The notes under the pieces are model-generated. The model was not told the origin of the DNA and made no database searches. It saw only the letters and a program-made list of their open reading frames with translations. Positions 53,212 through 61,308 of a stretch of DNA of 64,000 nt are shown piece by piece. The stretch is from Arthrobacter sp. MYb227 (GTDB taxonomy: Bacteria; Actinomycetota; Actinomycetes; Actinomycetales; Micrococcaceae): contig NZ_PCPT01000016.1 of the NCBI RefSeq assembly GCF_002975435.1, positions 1 through 64,000 of the forward strand, written 5' to 3'. Each line of letters opens with the position of its first letter. Position 1 is the first letter of the stretch. Position numbers and translations under genes: made by a program.

Positions 53212-53299
53212 AAATTTAGCGCGAGTAGCGGCGCCAGTTGTCGTTTCTAGGCTCAGCTAACAAAACAGACTTTCGGCTAACACGGTATTTTGGGCAATG

Positions 53300-53336
53300 A
53301 AAACCCCCGTAGATTCAATGATCTACGGGGGGTTTT
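53300..53336 (-). terminator. Terminator of tRNA-Ser
   Basis: AAAACCCCCGTAGA (53300-53313) pairs with TCTACGGGGGGTTTT (53322-53336) around a short loop. Read on the minus strand it ends in GGGGGTTTTC, a canonical intrinsic terminator, directly after the tRNA 3' end. Confidence 0.85.
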
Positions 53337-53339
53337 CGC

Positions 53340-53430
53340 TGGCGGAGACGGTGGGATTTGAACCCACGGTACGGGGTTACCGTACACAACATTTCGAGTG
53401 TTGCACCTTCGGCCGCTCGGACACGTCTCC
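53340..53430 (-). tRNA. tRNA-Ser (anticodon CGA)
   Basis: On the minus strand the gene starts GGAGACGTGTCCGAG and ends CGTCTCCGCCA, with a 7-bp acceptor stem (GGAGACG/CGTCTCC), discriminator G and encoded CCA. The anticodon loop CTCGAAA gives CGA, which reads UCG serine codons. A long variable arm (TACGG...CCGTA) is the serine class II hallmark, and GGTTCAAATCC is the T loop. The intrinsic terminator follows immediately. Total length is 91 bases including CCA. Confidence 0.96.
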
Positions 53431-53499
53431 AGACCTGAATACTCTATCGGAAGAATGGCCCACAGCAAAAACGAGGGGTTTGCAAGACAGAATGAAACC

Positions 53500-54732
53500 A
53501 TGACTTCGAGAAACGAATTGCCCCTCATCCCTCCGGATCAGCTGACCCAAGAGCTGTTGCGGGCTTGGTCCTGGCATAGGCAGGGACTTGATGGCTCATT
53601 GGCCGAAGTGGATGCCGCAGAAGTTCTGGACCGGGTGGGCTGGGCGCGTTCGGTGGGCGGCTCAAATACCTACCTCACGCTGTTTGCTCGAGCCGGGATC
53701 CGGCGTGAGAAAGTCGATCGGGTGGTGGCTCGGCAAGAAATTCACGAATTGCCCTCGGCTCGAGGCTGCACTTACGTACTACCTGCGAAGGAGTTTGCTT
53801 GGGGATTACAGCTCGGGCGCAACGCTGCCGAGACAGAGGTTAAAGTTCTTGGCAGGTTGGGTGTTGAACGCAGCGAGATCGAAGCTTTAGCCGAAAAGGT
53901 TTTGGAAACGTTACGCCAGGCTGGCGCAGAAGCTTCCATGGACCCGCGCCAGCTGCGTGAGGTTCTAGGTGGCGCGGTGCGCACTATGGGTGAAGAGGGC
54001 AAAAAGAAGGGCTCGAGCACCACGTTGCCGGCAGCGCTTGGGCTACTACAGGCCGATGGTCGAATCCGTAGGGTGCCGGTCAATGGACGCTTGGATCAAC
54101 AACGCTACTCCTACACCCTGTGGGATCTGCCGTCCACTGGAGCAAACGATGAAGAGCTCAGGGCTCGAATGGTTCAACGGTTTTTGGGTTGGACCGGCGG
54201 GGCCACCCTGGGGCAGCTTCGGTGGTTCACAGCTTTCACCGTTGCGCAGTCAAAGGCCGCGCTGAGCGCGGTTGGTGCAACACCAATGAATACAGCAGCA
54301 GGAGAGGAGCTGTGGATGATGCCTCAGGATCTCTCCAAGCTGGCTAAGTTTGTTATCCCGGCAGAAGAAGATATTCAGCTTCTGGCTGGTAGCGATTCAC
54401 TAGTGCTGTTGCGTCGAAATTCTGCGGACCTATTTGATGAGGTGGGGAGGGGAGCTGTGACGGGAATGAGCGGATCGGCCCTGGCCGCAGATCTTTCCGA
54501 TCACCCGATCCTTGATCGGGGACGCATTATTGGCCTGTGGCAGTACGATCCTGAAAATGCGCGGATTGCTTGGTGGACCTTTGCTCCGGTCACCCCCGCG
54601 GTGAAAGAGAAAATTGCGCTGGTTGAGGCCTGGATCGCCGAAGATTTAGGGGATTTTCGATCTTTCAGTTTGGATTCCCCAAAATCAAGAGCCAAGAACA
54701 TTGCGGTCTTGGATGAGCGTAGAAACGCCTGA
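53500..54732 (+). CDS. Winged-helix DNA-binding protein of the HTH_42 (YcaQ-like) superfamily
   Basis: A 410-aa protein resembling the HTH_42/AlkZ-YcaQ group of winged-helix proteins, some of which are DNA glycosylases for bulky adducts and cross-links. VVARQEIHELPSARGCTYVLPAKEFAW (split near 75-103) and ALGLLQADGRIRRVP (near 190-204) match the tandem winged-helix layout. The QxD/QxQ catalytic motif of true AlkZ/YcaQ is not at the usual N-terminal place, so glycosylase activity is uncertain. ATG 53500 is used because a longer frame would start inside the tRNA gene; its SD is weak. Confidence 0.75.
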   Translation: MTSRNELPLIPPDQLTQELLRAWSWHRQGLDGSLAEVDAAEVLDRVGWARSVGGSNTYLTLFARAGIRREKVDRVVARQEIHELPSARGCTYVLPAKEFAWGLQLGRNAAETEVKVLGRLGVERSEIEALAEKVLETLRQAGAEASMDPRQLREVLGGAVRTMGEEGKKKGSSTTLPAALGLLQADGRIRRVPVNGRLDQQRYSYTLWDLPSTGANDEELRARMVQRFLGWTGGATLGQLRWFTAFTVAQSKAALSAVGATPMNTAAGEELWMMPQDLSKLAKFVIPAEEDIQLLAGSDSLVLLRRNSADLFDEVGRGAVTGMSGSALAADLSDHPILDRGRIIGLWQYDPENARIAWWTFAPVTPAVKEKIALVEAWIAEDLGDFRSFSLDSPKSRAKNIAVLDERRNA

Positions 54733-54758
54733 TGAGTATGCTGTGACCCGAAAGCAGG

Positions 54759-55235
54759 TTAGCGTTTGGTGCGGAAAAAATCGGTGAGTAGGCGTGCACA
54801 TTCTTCTTCGCGTACGCCCGGGTAGACCTCAACCCAGTGGTTCAATCGAGGTTCGCGCAAAATGTCGAATACCGAGCCGACAGCGCCGGCCTTTTCATCC
54901 CACGCCCCGAAGATCACCTTGGGAATGCGGGAGAGCACAATGGCCCCGGCACACATGGCGCAGGGTTCGAGTGTGACAACCAAGGTGCAGTCTTCTAGAC
55001 GCCAACCGTCATCAATGCCAGAAGCGCGCATAGCCTCCGCGGCAGCACGAATGGCGATAACCTCCGCATGGGCGGTGGGATCACCGTGTGCTTCGCGTTC
55101 GTTCCTGCCAGTGGACAGCACCGTTCCATCGGGTCCCAGGATGAGCGCGCCAATCGGGACATCTCCGGTGATCAGGGCGGCTCGGGCTTCATTTAGGGCA
55201 AGGCCCATTAGGCGCAGGTGTGTTGGGTCAATCAT
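54759..55235 (-). CDS. tadA: tRNA-specific adenosine deaminase TadA
   Basis: A 158-aa zinc deaminase that converts A34 to inosine in tRNA-Arg(ACG). AHAEVIAIR holds the zinc His and the catalytic Glu, and LEPCAMCAGA the two zinc Cys. Length and the DEKAGAVGSVFDIL segment match TadA, not the guanine deaminases. ATG 55235 is chosen for the normal N-terminus (MIDPTHLRLMGLAL). It is divergent from upp with 107 bases between. An unrelated deaminase is at 8724. Confidence 0.95.
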   Translation of the reverse strand: MIDPTHLRLMGLALNEARAALITGDVPIGALILGPDGTVLSTGRNEREAHGDPTAHAEVIAIRAAAEAMRASGIDDGWRLEDCTLVVTLEPCAMCAGAIVLSRIPKVIFGAWDEKAGAVGSVFDILREPRLNHWVEVYPGVREEECARLLTDFFRTKR

Positions 55236-55342
55236 GGTGCCAACCACTCTAATAGGTGTTGCCGAAAGACAATGGCGGGAATCACGAGCGATTGAAGCAA
55301 AAAACACGGTTTTTCCCAGATCAGGCTGGTAGATTTTGGTGC

Positions 55343-55981
55343 ATGCGCGTACAGGTAATTGACCACCCGCTGGTGGCCCACAAAGTATCGGTCCTTCGAG
55401 ACAAGAACACCCCTTCGCCGGTGTTCCGGCAGCTGACCGACGAGTTGGTGACCCTGCTTGCCTATGAGGCGACCCGTGAGGTCAAAACCGTTGAGGTCAG
55501 GGTTGAAACCCCGGTGGCAGTGACCACCGGTATCGCCTTTGCCAAGCCAACCCCACTGGTGGTCCCGATTCTGCGCGCGGGTCTGGGCATGCTCGAGGGA
55601 ATGACCCGCTTGGTGCCAACCGCTGAGGTTGGTTTCCTAGGGATGGCTCGTAACGAGGAAACCCTCGACATCATCACCTACGCCGAGCGTTTGCCTGCAG
55701 ATTTGACGGGCCGTCAGGTATTCGTGCTTGACCCGATGCTTGCTACCGGTGGAACCTTGATCGAATCTATCAAGTTCCTCTTTGATCGCGGTGCCGAGGA
55801 TGTTACCTGCATCTGCCTAATCGCAGCACCCGAGGGCCTTGCACGTCTGGAAGAAGCCTACGGCGATAACGACAAGGTTCACCTGATCCTTGGAGCGCTC
55901 GATGAGAAGCTTGACGAAAACGCCTATATCGTTCCCGGTCTGGGAGACGCAGGCGATCGCCTGTACGGTGTTGCCCACTAA
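55343..55981 (+). CDS. upp: Uracil phosphoribosyltransferase
   Basis: A 212-aa enzyme that joins uracil and PRPP to UMP in pyrimidine salvage. [12 protein letters not shown] is the family substrate segment, [11 protein letters not shown] (about 129-139) the PRPP loop, and [12 protein letters not shown] the uracil-binding C-terminus. Codon use is strongly biased, suggesting high expression. No SD precedes ATG 55343; TAGATT seven bases upstream would fit a -10 of a leaderless message. A strong terminator follows at 56006-56067. Confidence 0.97.
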   Translation: MRVQVIDHPLVAHKVSVLRDKNTPSPVFRQLTDELVTLLAYEATREVKTVEVRVETPVAVTTGIAFAKPTPLVVPILRAGLGMLEGMTRLVPTAEVGFLGMARNEETLDIITYAERLPADLTGRQVFVLDPMLATGGTLIESIKFLFDRGAEDVTCICLIAAPEGLARLEEAYGDNDKVHLILGALDEKLDENAYIVPGLGDAGDRLYGVAH

Positions 55982-56005
55982 ATCTATAAGCTAAATTTTT
56001 GGCTT

Positions 56006-56067
56006 AAAGCCGTGGGGCTCTTTGCCTGTGGACGTGTAGTCCCAGAGACAAAGAGCCCCACGGCTTT
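56006..56067. terminator. Bidirectional terminator between upp and GNAT gene
   Basis: A perfect 19-bp stem (56006-56024 with 56049-56067; arm starts AAAGCCGTGGGG) with a 24-base loop lies 24 bases after the upp stop, between convergent genes. A-rich and T-rich flanks on both sides suggest termination in both directions. Confidence 0.8.
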
Positions 56068-56094
56068 TGTGTGTGCCGGAGCATGCTCAATGGA

Positions 56095-56634
56095 TTATGC
56101 GCTGAGGTCTTCCCACAGAAAGGGAGTGACGTTACCCGATTCCCAATCCTGGCGCAGGATGGCATAGGCGAGTGAAGCCACATAACTGCCATCACCGGTG
56201 GGCCATCCCAAACGGTAGTGGGCTTCCTTGAGGAAGCCTGCTCGAAGGAAAGTCTTGCGCATCCCAATATTGTCTTCCCGGGTCTGCCCCTCAAAACGCA
56301 GGATTTGCGGCATAGCGGTAAAAACAAAGTCGGTGAGAGCCTTGAGAACTACAACGCCTAACCCCTGTCCGCGATGTTTTTGATCCAAGCGAAGATCGAA
56401 GAGCGGGGTGGCGTCGCACAAATCTTCCAGCGATACCATTCCCAGTAACTGATCATCTTGGAAAATCCAATAGCCCTGAGTCTCCTCATTCCACCAGCGA
56501 CCTTCCTCGACCCCGGCCCGAATCTCCTGCGTTTGCGGTGCAGATTGGACATGGAACGGGAACGTATTTGAGCAGAGGAATTCAACGATCTGCGCGGTAT
56601 CGGCGGCCTGCATGGCCTGAAAGGTAATGGGCAT
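56095..56634 (-). CDS. GNAT-family N-acetyltransferase
   Basis: A 179-aa acetyltransferase. DLRLDQKHRGQGLGVVVLKAL (about 78-98) holds the Q/RxxGxG acetyl-CoA motif (HRGQGLG), and the following DNIGMRKTFLRAGF is the second half of the fold. It is cytoplasmic. RimJ/RimL-like members acetylate protein N-termini or amines, but the substrate here is unknown. It lies 53 bases downstream of the histidine kinase on the same strand and may be co-transcribed. Confidence 0.88.
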   Translation of the reverse strand: MPITFQAMQAADTAQIVEFLCSNTFPFHVQSAPQTQEIRAGVEEGRWWNEETQGYWIFQDDQLLGMVSLEDLCDATPLFDLRLDQKHRGQGLGVVVLKALTDFVFTAMPQILRFEGQTREDNIGMRKTFLRAGFLKEAHYRLGWPTGDGSYVASLAYAILRQDWESGNVTPFLWEDLSA

Positions 56635-56687
56635 GTTCTTGAGCGTAGCGCGTTGGTTCTTCTCTACCGGTAACGAAGCAGGTTTGG

Positions 56688-58340
56688 TTAGGAACGCGGC
56701 GAACGCGCAGGTTTCCCCGCTTTGGGTGCCTTGGCAGGTCTAGGTGGTACCAGCGGTTTGGGTGGGATCTGCGCGGGTAGCGGTAAACGCACCGTGAAGA
56801 CCGTATTACCTGGTACCGATGCCACCGAGATTGACCCATGGTGGGCCTCAACAATCGCTTGAGCGATCGGCAAACCCAACCCGGTCGTGCCATCGGCTCC
56901 GGAGCGTGCAGCATCAGCACGAGTAAAGCGCTTGAACACATGCGGTAAGAAGTCTGGGTCGATACCCTCACCGGTATCAGTGACGCTCAAAACTGCTTCA
57001 TGAGCTGCAGTATCCCGGTGCAGGGCCACGGTTACCGTATTACCCACCGAGGTGTGTTTACGTGCATTGGCCAACAAATTGGTGATGACCCGGCGTAACG
57101 CGCCGGCATCTGCAGAAATCATCACGGGTTCTTCCGGTACCTCGGCGACCCATTGGTGATCCGGGGTGGTGATCTTAAAATCCTCGGTGATTTCACTGGC
57201 AAGCTGAGATAAATTTACCTCGGAGGTTTTGAGTTGATGCTTCTCATCGAGCCGTGCCAAGAGCAAAAGATTTTCCACCAGCGAACTCATCCGGGTACTT
57301 TGCTCAAGCACGCGGTTCAAGGACCGCTGACCGTCATCACTGAAATGCTCGGTGGCACTTATCAGTTCCGTATACCCACGGATTGCCGAAAGCGGGGTGC
57401 GTAGTTCGTGAGATGCGTCGGCAACAAATTGGCGCATCTGTGCCTCGGACGCCTCACGGGCGGCAAAAGCCGTGGCCACGTTATCTAAGAGGGCATTGAG
57501 GGCATGCCCAACATCGCCGGATTCGGTTCCAGGAATTGAATCGCCAGGAGCCACTCGAGCTTCCAAAGCCACCGTTCCGGAATCGAGTTCGGCATTGGCA
57601 ACCGATGATGCCACGGCAGAGACTCTCTGTAGCGCAGCTAAGGAGCGACGGATAATCAGCGAACCAATAAGCCCAATGGCAAACAATCCTGCCAATGAAA
57701 CAGTGATCGTCAAAACCCCTAGAGCGGCAAGCGTGCGTTCGTTCGGCGCCGTGGGTAGACCGGTAATCAATACACCTCCGGAACCAGGGTCCTTCTGTGC
57801 CGAAAGGAGATAGTCCCCGATGCTCAGGGATTCAATGACCGGCGGGCCATCAAGTTTGAGGGTAGCGAGCAACTGGGCATCGGCACCGGTAATGTCTTTG
57901 CGCTCGCCGGTCTTGGAATCTAGCACAGCTCCGGAAAAGAGGTATCCGGAGACCATCTTGGCATTCAACGTTCCGGAGGCTTGACCGGGGGCAAAAAGCG
58001 AGCCGGTGGGAGCATCACGACCAATTTCCGCGGAATACGTGGCTGCGCGCTCGGACGCGAAATTCAGTTGCTCATGTAACTGCATGTTCATCGACTGCCG
58101 CATGCCGGTGTTGAGCGCTAGGCCAATGACCGTACAGATCAGCGCAAGTGAGCCAATGAGTGCAAGCAATAATTTGCGTTGCAAGGTTAGACGGCCAAAT
58201 AGCGTGGTTTTGCTTGGTGGGTCGGTGGTCTTGGAATCGTTCGGTTCACTTTTTTGCGTTAATGCATCCTGCTGGGCTGACGTGGCCGGTGCTACCTCAG
58301 CATCTGCCGGGGTGGCTCTCTCGGATGCGGGGTGGCTCAT
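56688..58340 (-). CDS. Sensor histidine kinase (OmpR-type two-component system)
   Basis: A 550-aa membrane kinase. It has a cytoplasmic Thr/Pro-rich N-tail (1-55), TM1 (about 57-77), an extracellular sensor (about 80-205), TM2 (about 208-230), HAMP (about 231-290), HisKA with H311 (SHELRTPL), the N box (NLLANARKHT, 421-430), G1 DTGEGI (455-460) and G2 GLGLPIAQ (488-495). A Pro/Ala/Lys-rich tail (about 525-550) is unusual. All catalytic motifs are intact. It overlaps the response regulator by 4 bases. It resembles the mycobacterial TrcS/TcrY class; the signal is unknown. Confidence 0.94.
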   Translation of the reverse strand: MSHPASERATPADAEVAPATSAQQDALTQKSEPNDSKTTDPPSKTTLFGRLTLQRKLLLALIGSLALICTVIGLALNTGMRQSMNMQLHEQLNFASERAATYSAEIGRDAPTGSLFAPGQASGTLNAKMVSGYLFSGAVLDSKTGERKDITGADAQLLATLKLDGPPVIESLSIGDYLLSAQKDPGSGGVLITGLPTAPNERTLAALGVLTITVSLAGLFAIGLIGSLIIRRSLAALQRVSAVASSVANAELDSGTVALEARVAPGDSIPGTESGDVGHALNALLDNVATAFAAREASEAQMRQFVADASHELRTPLSAIRGYTELISATEHFSDDGQRSLNRVLEQSTRMSSLVENLLLLARLDEKHQLKTSEVNLSQLASEITEDFKITTPDHQWVAEVPEEPVMISADAGALRRVITNLLANARKHTSVGNTVTVALHRDTAAHEAVLSVTDTGEGIDPDFLPHVFKRFTRADAARSGADGTTGLGLPIAQAIVEAHHGSISVASVPGNTVFTVRLPLPAQIPPKPLVPPRPAKAPKAGKPARSPRS

Positions 58341-59077
58341 GAAGCGGGCTTGAGCATGTACCCGGCGCCGCGAACCGTATGGATCATCGGTGGGGCATCG
58401 GCCTCGAGTTTTTTGCGGAGGTAGGAAATGTAGAGTTCGACGATGTTTGCTTGTCCACCAAAATCGTAATGCCAGACGTTATCGAGGATTTGGGACTTCG
58501 AGACTACTCTCCGTGCATTGAGCATGAGGTAGGAAAGCAGATCGAATTCGGTTGCCGTGAGGCTGATAGGAACCCCGGCGCGCGTCACATCGTGAGAATC
58601 GGTGTTCAATACCAGATCCCCAACGACCAATTCTGCGCTATCGGCAGTGTTGGCACCGGAGCGCTCCACGAGTTTGTGCAGGCGTAGCAGAACTTCCTCG
58701 AGGCTAAATGGCTTTGCCACATAGTCATCGGCACCGAGACCCAAACCCTCGATGCGGTCTTCCACAGCGTCCTTGGCCGTGAGGAAGAGCACCGGAACTT
58801 CTGGGAGGAACATACGAACTTTACGGAGTACCTCGGGGCCCTCGAAACCTGGCAACATCCAGTCAAGGACCAGCACATCAGGGGTGGTGTTTCGGGCGGC
58901 TTCGACTGCACCGGGACCATCATGTGCGACTGTTGCTTCCCAACCCAGCATGCGGGTGCCCATGGAGACGAGTTCGGCAAGCGAAGGCTCATCGTCGACA
59001 ACTAGGACCCGGATGGGTGTGCCATCCGGGTGGGTGAGTCGGGGCAGTTGGGTGGGTGAAAAACGCGATGCTGACAT
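58337..59077 (-). CDS. OmpR-family response regulator
   Basis: A 246-aa regulator. The receiver domain has acidic pocket DDE (28-30), phosphoacceptor D72 (LDWMLPG), T100 and K122. The winged-helix output (about 150-243) contains LTATEFDLLSYL and VRGAGYMLKP. ATG 59077 is preferred because GGAGAG precedes it by 8 bases; the ATG at 59092 would lie within that site. It overlaps the kinase by 4 bases. Autoregulation through the upstream gap is possible but no operator repeat was identified. Confidence 0.94.
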   Translation of the reverse strand: MSASRFSPTQLPRLTHPDGTPIRVLVVDDEPSLAELVSMGTRMLGWEATVAHDGPGAVEAARNTTPDVLVLDWMLPGFEGPEVLRKVRMFLPEVPVLFLTAKDAVEDRIEGLGLGADDYVAKPFSLEEVLLRLHKLVERSGANTADSAELVVGDLVLNTDSHDVTRAGVPISLTATEFDLLSYLMLNARRVVSKSQILDNVWHYDFGGQANIVELYISYLRKKLEADAPPMIHTVRGAGYMLKPAS

Positions 59078-59444
59078 GTTTCTACTCTCCATCCGGGGTT
59101 TTGGTCGCAACTGTGATGACACTGTGCGTGGCCTGTGAACCGTGGTTAGTACAGCTTATTGCCTGCAGAGCACCGAGTCTGGGCGGTCGAGAAGGGGAAG
59201 CAGCAAATTGCCCATTGTTTGGATGGAAAAGGGGGTGTAAGGCTCCCCACCAATGCAACGTTATGCGCTTAATTGATCAGTTTGCGCATGGATTTCAAAA
59301 TGACCACGCACCTCGTGCGCGAACTTGGGGTCACGCTCAACATCTGCACAATGTGATGATCATCACTTTCGATACGGTTCGTCTCACATGGTGGACACTT
59401 TTGAAGTTTGTTACTTGCGGGTTCCGAATATTACGAGGAAACTG
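59078..59444. promoter_or_regulatory. Intergenic region upstream of response regulator and short ORF
   Basis: About 370 bases without a credible gene. It must contain the minus-strand response-regulator promoter and the plus-strand promoter of the downstream short ORF/winged-helix unit. ATGATGATCATCA-type sequence (near 59353-59363, GATGATCATC) is a small palindrome. No riboswitch or ncRNA was recognised. Confidence 0.45.
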
Positions 59445-59537
59445 ATGATTATGAATAGTGCAGCAACAGCAACTCAGAGCCTTAGTCGAGGCGTGGTGAT
59501 CAGTCACCTGAGATTCTGTTGTCGAATGCCCAGCTGA
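59445..59537 (+). CDS. Short 30-codon ORF, candidate leader peptide of the orphan winged-helix gene
   Basis: The frame MIMNSAATATQSLSRGVV...FCCRMPS starts at ATG 59445 with an excellent SD (GAGGAAACTG) and stops 129 bases before the winged-helix gene. Two adjacent Cys codons (TGT TGT) lie near its end, and a hairpin begins at the stop codon. Tandem-Cys short upstream ORFs act as cysteine attenuators in mycobacteria, so a regulatory role is plausible. It could instead be a functional small protein or spurious. Confidence 0.5.
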   Translation: MIMNSAATATQSLSRGVVISHLRFCCRMPS

Positions 59538-59560
59538 GCGTCGAACCCATTTTGACGCTC
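59536..59560 (+). promoter_or_regulatory. Hairpin overlapping the stop of the short ORF
   Basis: GAGCGTC (59536-59542) pairs with GACGCTC (59554-59560) around an 11-base loop; the left arm includes the last two bases of the TGA stop. A ribosome stalled at the Cys codons would alter this fold. There is no T tract, so it is not a plain terminator. Confidence 0.4.
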
Positions 59561-59666
59561 GGTGAAACTCGCATCGCTCCGATCTTTTCCGCACCAGCGG
59601 TGAGTTGAGGACAACTAAGCATTCGCGCCATTCCGTGGCATTCACACGAGTTAGAGGTAAAGCAGC

Positions 59667-60464
59667 ATGTCGGTTACGTCCGGATACGTCCATGTCTCAA
59701 TCCGCAACGCCCAGTCCCGCGCGGCAGCAGCCCAGCGCGCCACGACTCCCGGCGGTTATGCCCCAGCTGGCTATCGCCAGCTTCATGCAGTGCCTGCTAC
59801 GCATGAGACTCGACCGATGACAGCTCCAACTCCCATTGTCGCCCCCAACGGAACCCCGGGTCCACAGTCGGTAGCTAACGACACCACTGCCCGCGGCTTC
59901 GTGCTCTACGTGGGCCTCGACGAGTCCGTGGCTCAGGCGCAGGGAACTTCACTGGGAAAATTGGCAACTCAGGTTCGTGCATTTTTGGCAACGCTTTCCC
60001 CCGAAGCGCAGACACACGCTGCGGTAGCACTGGCCCCGGCCAGCGCTCAGGGTGAAAACATCGACGTGGTTCGCCACGCACTCGGTGACCCAACCGTCAA
60101 TCGCCGCCCACGCGCCGATGCCCGCCCGGCCGCTCCGCGCCCCTCGGGTGTGCTGATCGACCTTTCCCGCCGAGAAGTACACCTCGACGGCGAAACACTG
60201 AACCTCACGTTCAAGGAATTCGAGCTGCTGAACTACCTGGTGGAAAATGGCACCCGCACCGTGGGCCGCGACGAGTTGCTCACCAACCTGTGGCGCAACG
60301 CCGAAGAAGTGCCTAACGAGCGCACCATCGACGTGCACATCCGTCGCCTGCGCTCCAAACTAGGGCGCCTAGCCAACACGGTGCGTACCGTGCGCGGTCA
60401 GGGCTACCGCTTCTACGAGCACCCTGAAGTAGTTGTCTGGGCGGCACCCGAATACACCATCTAA
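59667..60464 (+). CDS. Orphan winged-helix (OmpR-type output) transcription regulator without receiver
   Basis: A 265-aa protein. The C-terminal winged-helix domain (about 150-255) has LIDLSRREVHLDGETLNL, LTFKEFELLNYLVENG and VRTVRGQGYRFYE, as in OmpR output domains. The N-terminal 150 residues lack the Asp pocket of a receiver. Residues 1-70 are Ala/Pro-rich and 70-135 form a small alpha/beta domain (FVLYVGLDESVAQAQG). Regulation by phosphorylation is therefore unlikely. Codon use is highly biased, suggesting strong expression. AGAGGTAAAGCAGC precedes the start, and the short ORF at 59445 lies upstream. Targets unknown. Confidence 0.85.
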   Translation: MSVTSGYVHVSIRNAQSRAAAAQRATTPGGYAPAGYRQLHAVPATHETRPMTAPTPIVAPNGTPGPQSVANDTTARGFVLYVGLDESVAQAQGTSLGKLATQVRAFLATLSPEAQTHAAVALAPASAQGENIDVVRHALGDPTVNRRPRADARPAAPRPSGVLIDLSRREVHLDGETLNLTFKEFELLNYLVENGTRTVGRDELLTNLWRNAEEVPNERTIDVHIRRLRSKLGRLANTVRTVRGQGYRFYEHPEVVVWAAPEYTI

Positions 60465-60477
60465 ATTTGGCTTAACC

Positions 60478-60521
60478 CGGTGGGGGGTATGCGCGAGATT
60501 CCTCGCGCATACCCCCCACCG
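60478..60521 (+). terminator. Terminator after orphan winged-helix gene
   Basis: A perfect 20-bp stem (60478-60497 with 60502-60521; arm starts CGGTGGGGGGTATG) and a 4-base loop ATTC, 14 bases after the stop, followed by ACGTTTAATG. Very stable, with a weak T tract. Confidence 0.85.
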
Positions 60522-60603
60522 ACGTTTAATGCCTCAGGGGGATGGAATAGCCTCCAGCGAGGAAGAGCCAACAATTTCCGGGAGACGGCATAGGCTTAGA
60601 TGC

Positions 60604-61125
60604 ATGAGTGACCATCACCTAAAGCGGCTCGTGCTGTTGCGCCACGCCAAAAGCGACTACCCTCTGGGCGTCAGCGACCACGAGCGGCCGCTGGCCTCAC
60701 GCGGTAACCGCGAAGCCCCCGCGGCAGGCGCCTGGCTCCGCGATCACGGGGTGATCCCGGATTTCATCGTGACTTCCGATGCGTTGCGCACGCGTTCGAC
60801 GTGTGCCTGGGTGATGAGTGAACTTGGCGAAAAGGCGCCAACTCCATATCTCGACTCCCGGGTGTATGGAGCCTCAAGTACCAAGCTTTGCGCCATCATT
60901 AACGAAACCCCGGACACTGTGACCACTTTATTGGTTATTGGCCATCAACCGGTGCTACAAGAACTTGCCATGCGTTTGGCGAGCATTGATTCGGATGAAG
61001 AAGCCGTCTATGAGTTGGCGATGGATTACCCGACGTTGGGTATGACTGTTATGGAAACTGCTAAAAACTGGGCGGAAATTGATGGACGCGATATGCGCGT
61101 GACCAACTTTGTGGTGCCACGCTAG
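60604..61125 (+). CDS. sixA: SixA-like phosphohistidine phosphatase
   Basis: A 173-aa histidine phosphatase. LLRHAKSD (11-18) is the RHG-type motif with H14 as the phospho-acceptor; VTSDALRTR and VIGHQPVLQEL hold the second Arg and second His. Length and motif order fit SixA, which removes phosphate from phospho-His of signalling or PTS proteins. ATG 60604 is the start matching homologues; a longer frame crosses the terminator. No partner is adjacent. Confidence 0.88.
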   Translation: MSDHHLKRLVLLRHAKSDYPLGVSDHERPLASRGNREAPAAGAWLRDHGVIPDFIVTSDALRTRSTCAWVMSELGEKAPTPYLDSRVYGASSTKLCAIINETPDTVTTLLVIGHQPVLQELAMRLASIDSDEEAVYELAMDYPTLGMTVMETAKNWAEIDGRDMRVTNFVVPR

Positions 61126-61308
61126 AACGTGGTTCTTCGCGGAAGCACAATCAGCTAGGTGAGCAAGGGACTCCGGTTACATCGCGCGAACCATCTGCGG
61201 CACCACCGCACGTAGTACCGAAGACTGGGAGATATGAAGGGTTGCTCCACCGCGACATGAATACTCCATTTTTGGGATTCCCTACGTAGATGGTGGAAAG
61301 GTGGGCAT

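Noticed and set aside
53398-53499. Upstream extension of the winged-helix gene
   Set aside because: It begins inside tRNA-Ser (53340-53430) and has no family resemblance, so ATG 53500 is used.
59325-59444. N-terminal extension of the short tandem-Cys ORF
   Set aside because: The extension (starting MGSRSTSAQCDD) has no ribosome-binding site; the strong GAGGAAACTG precedes ATG 59445.
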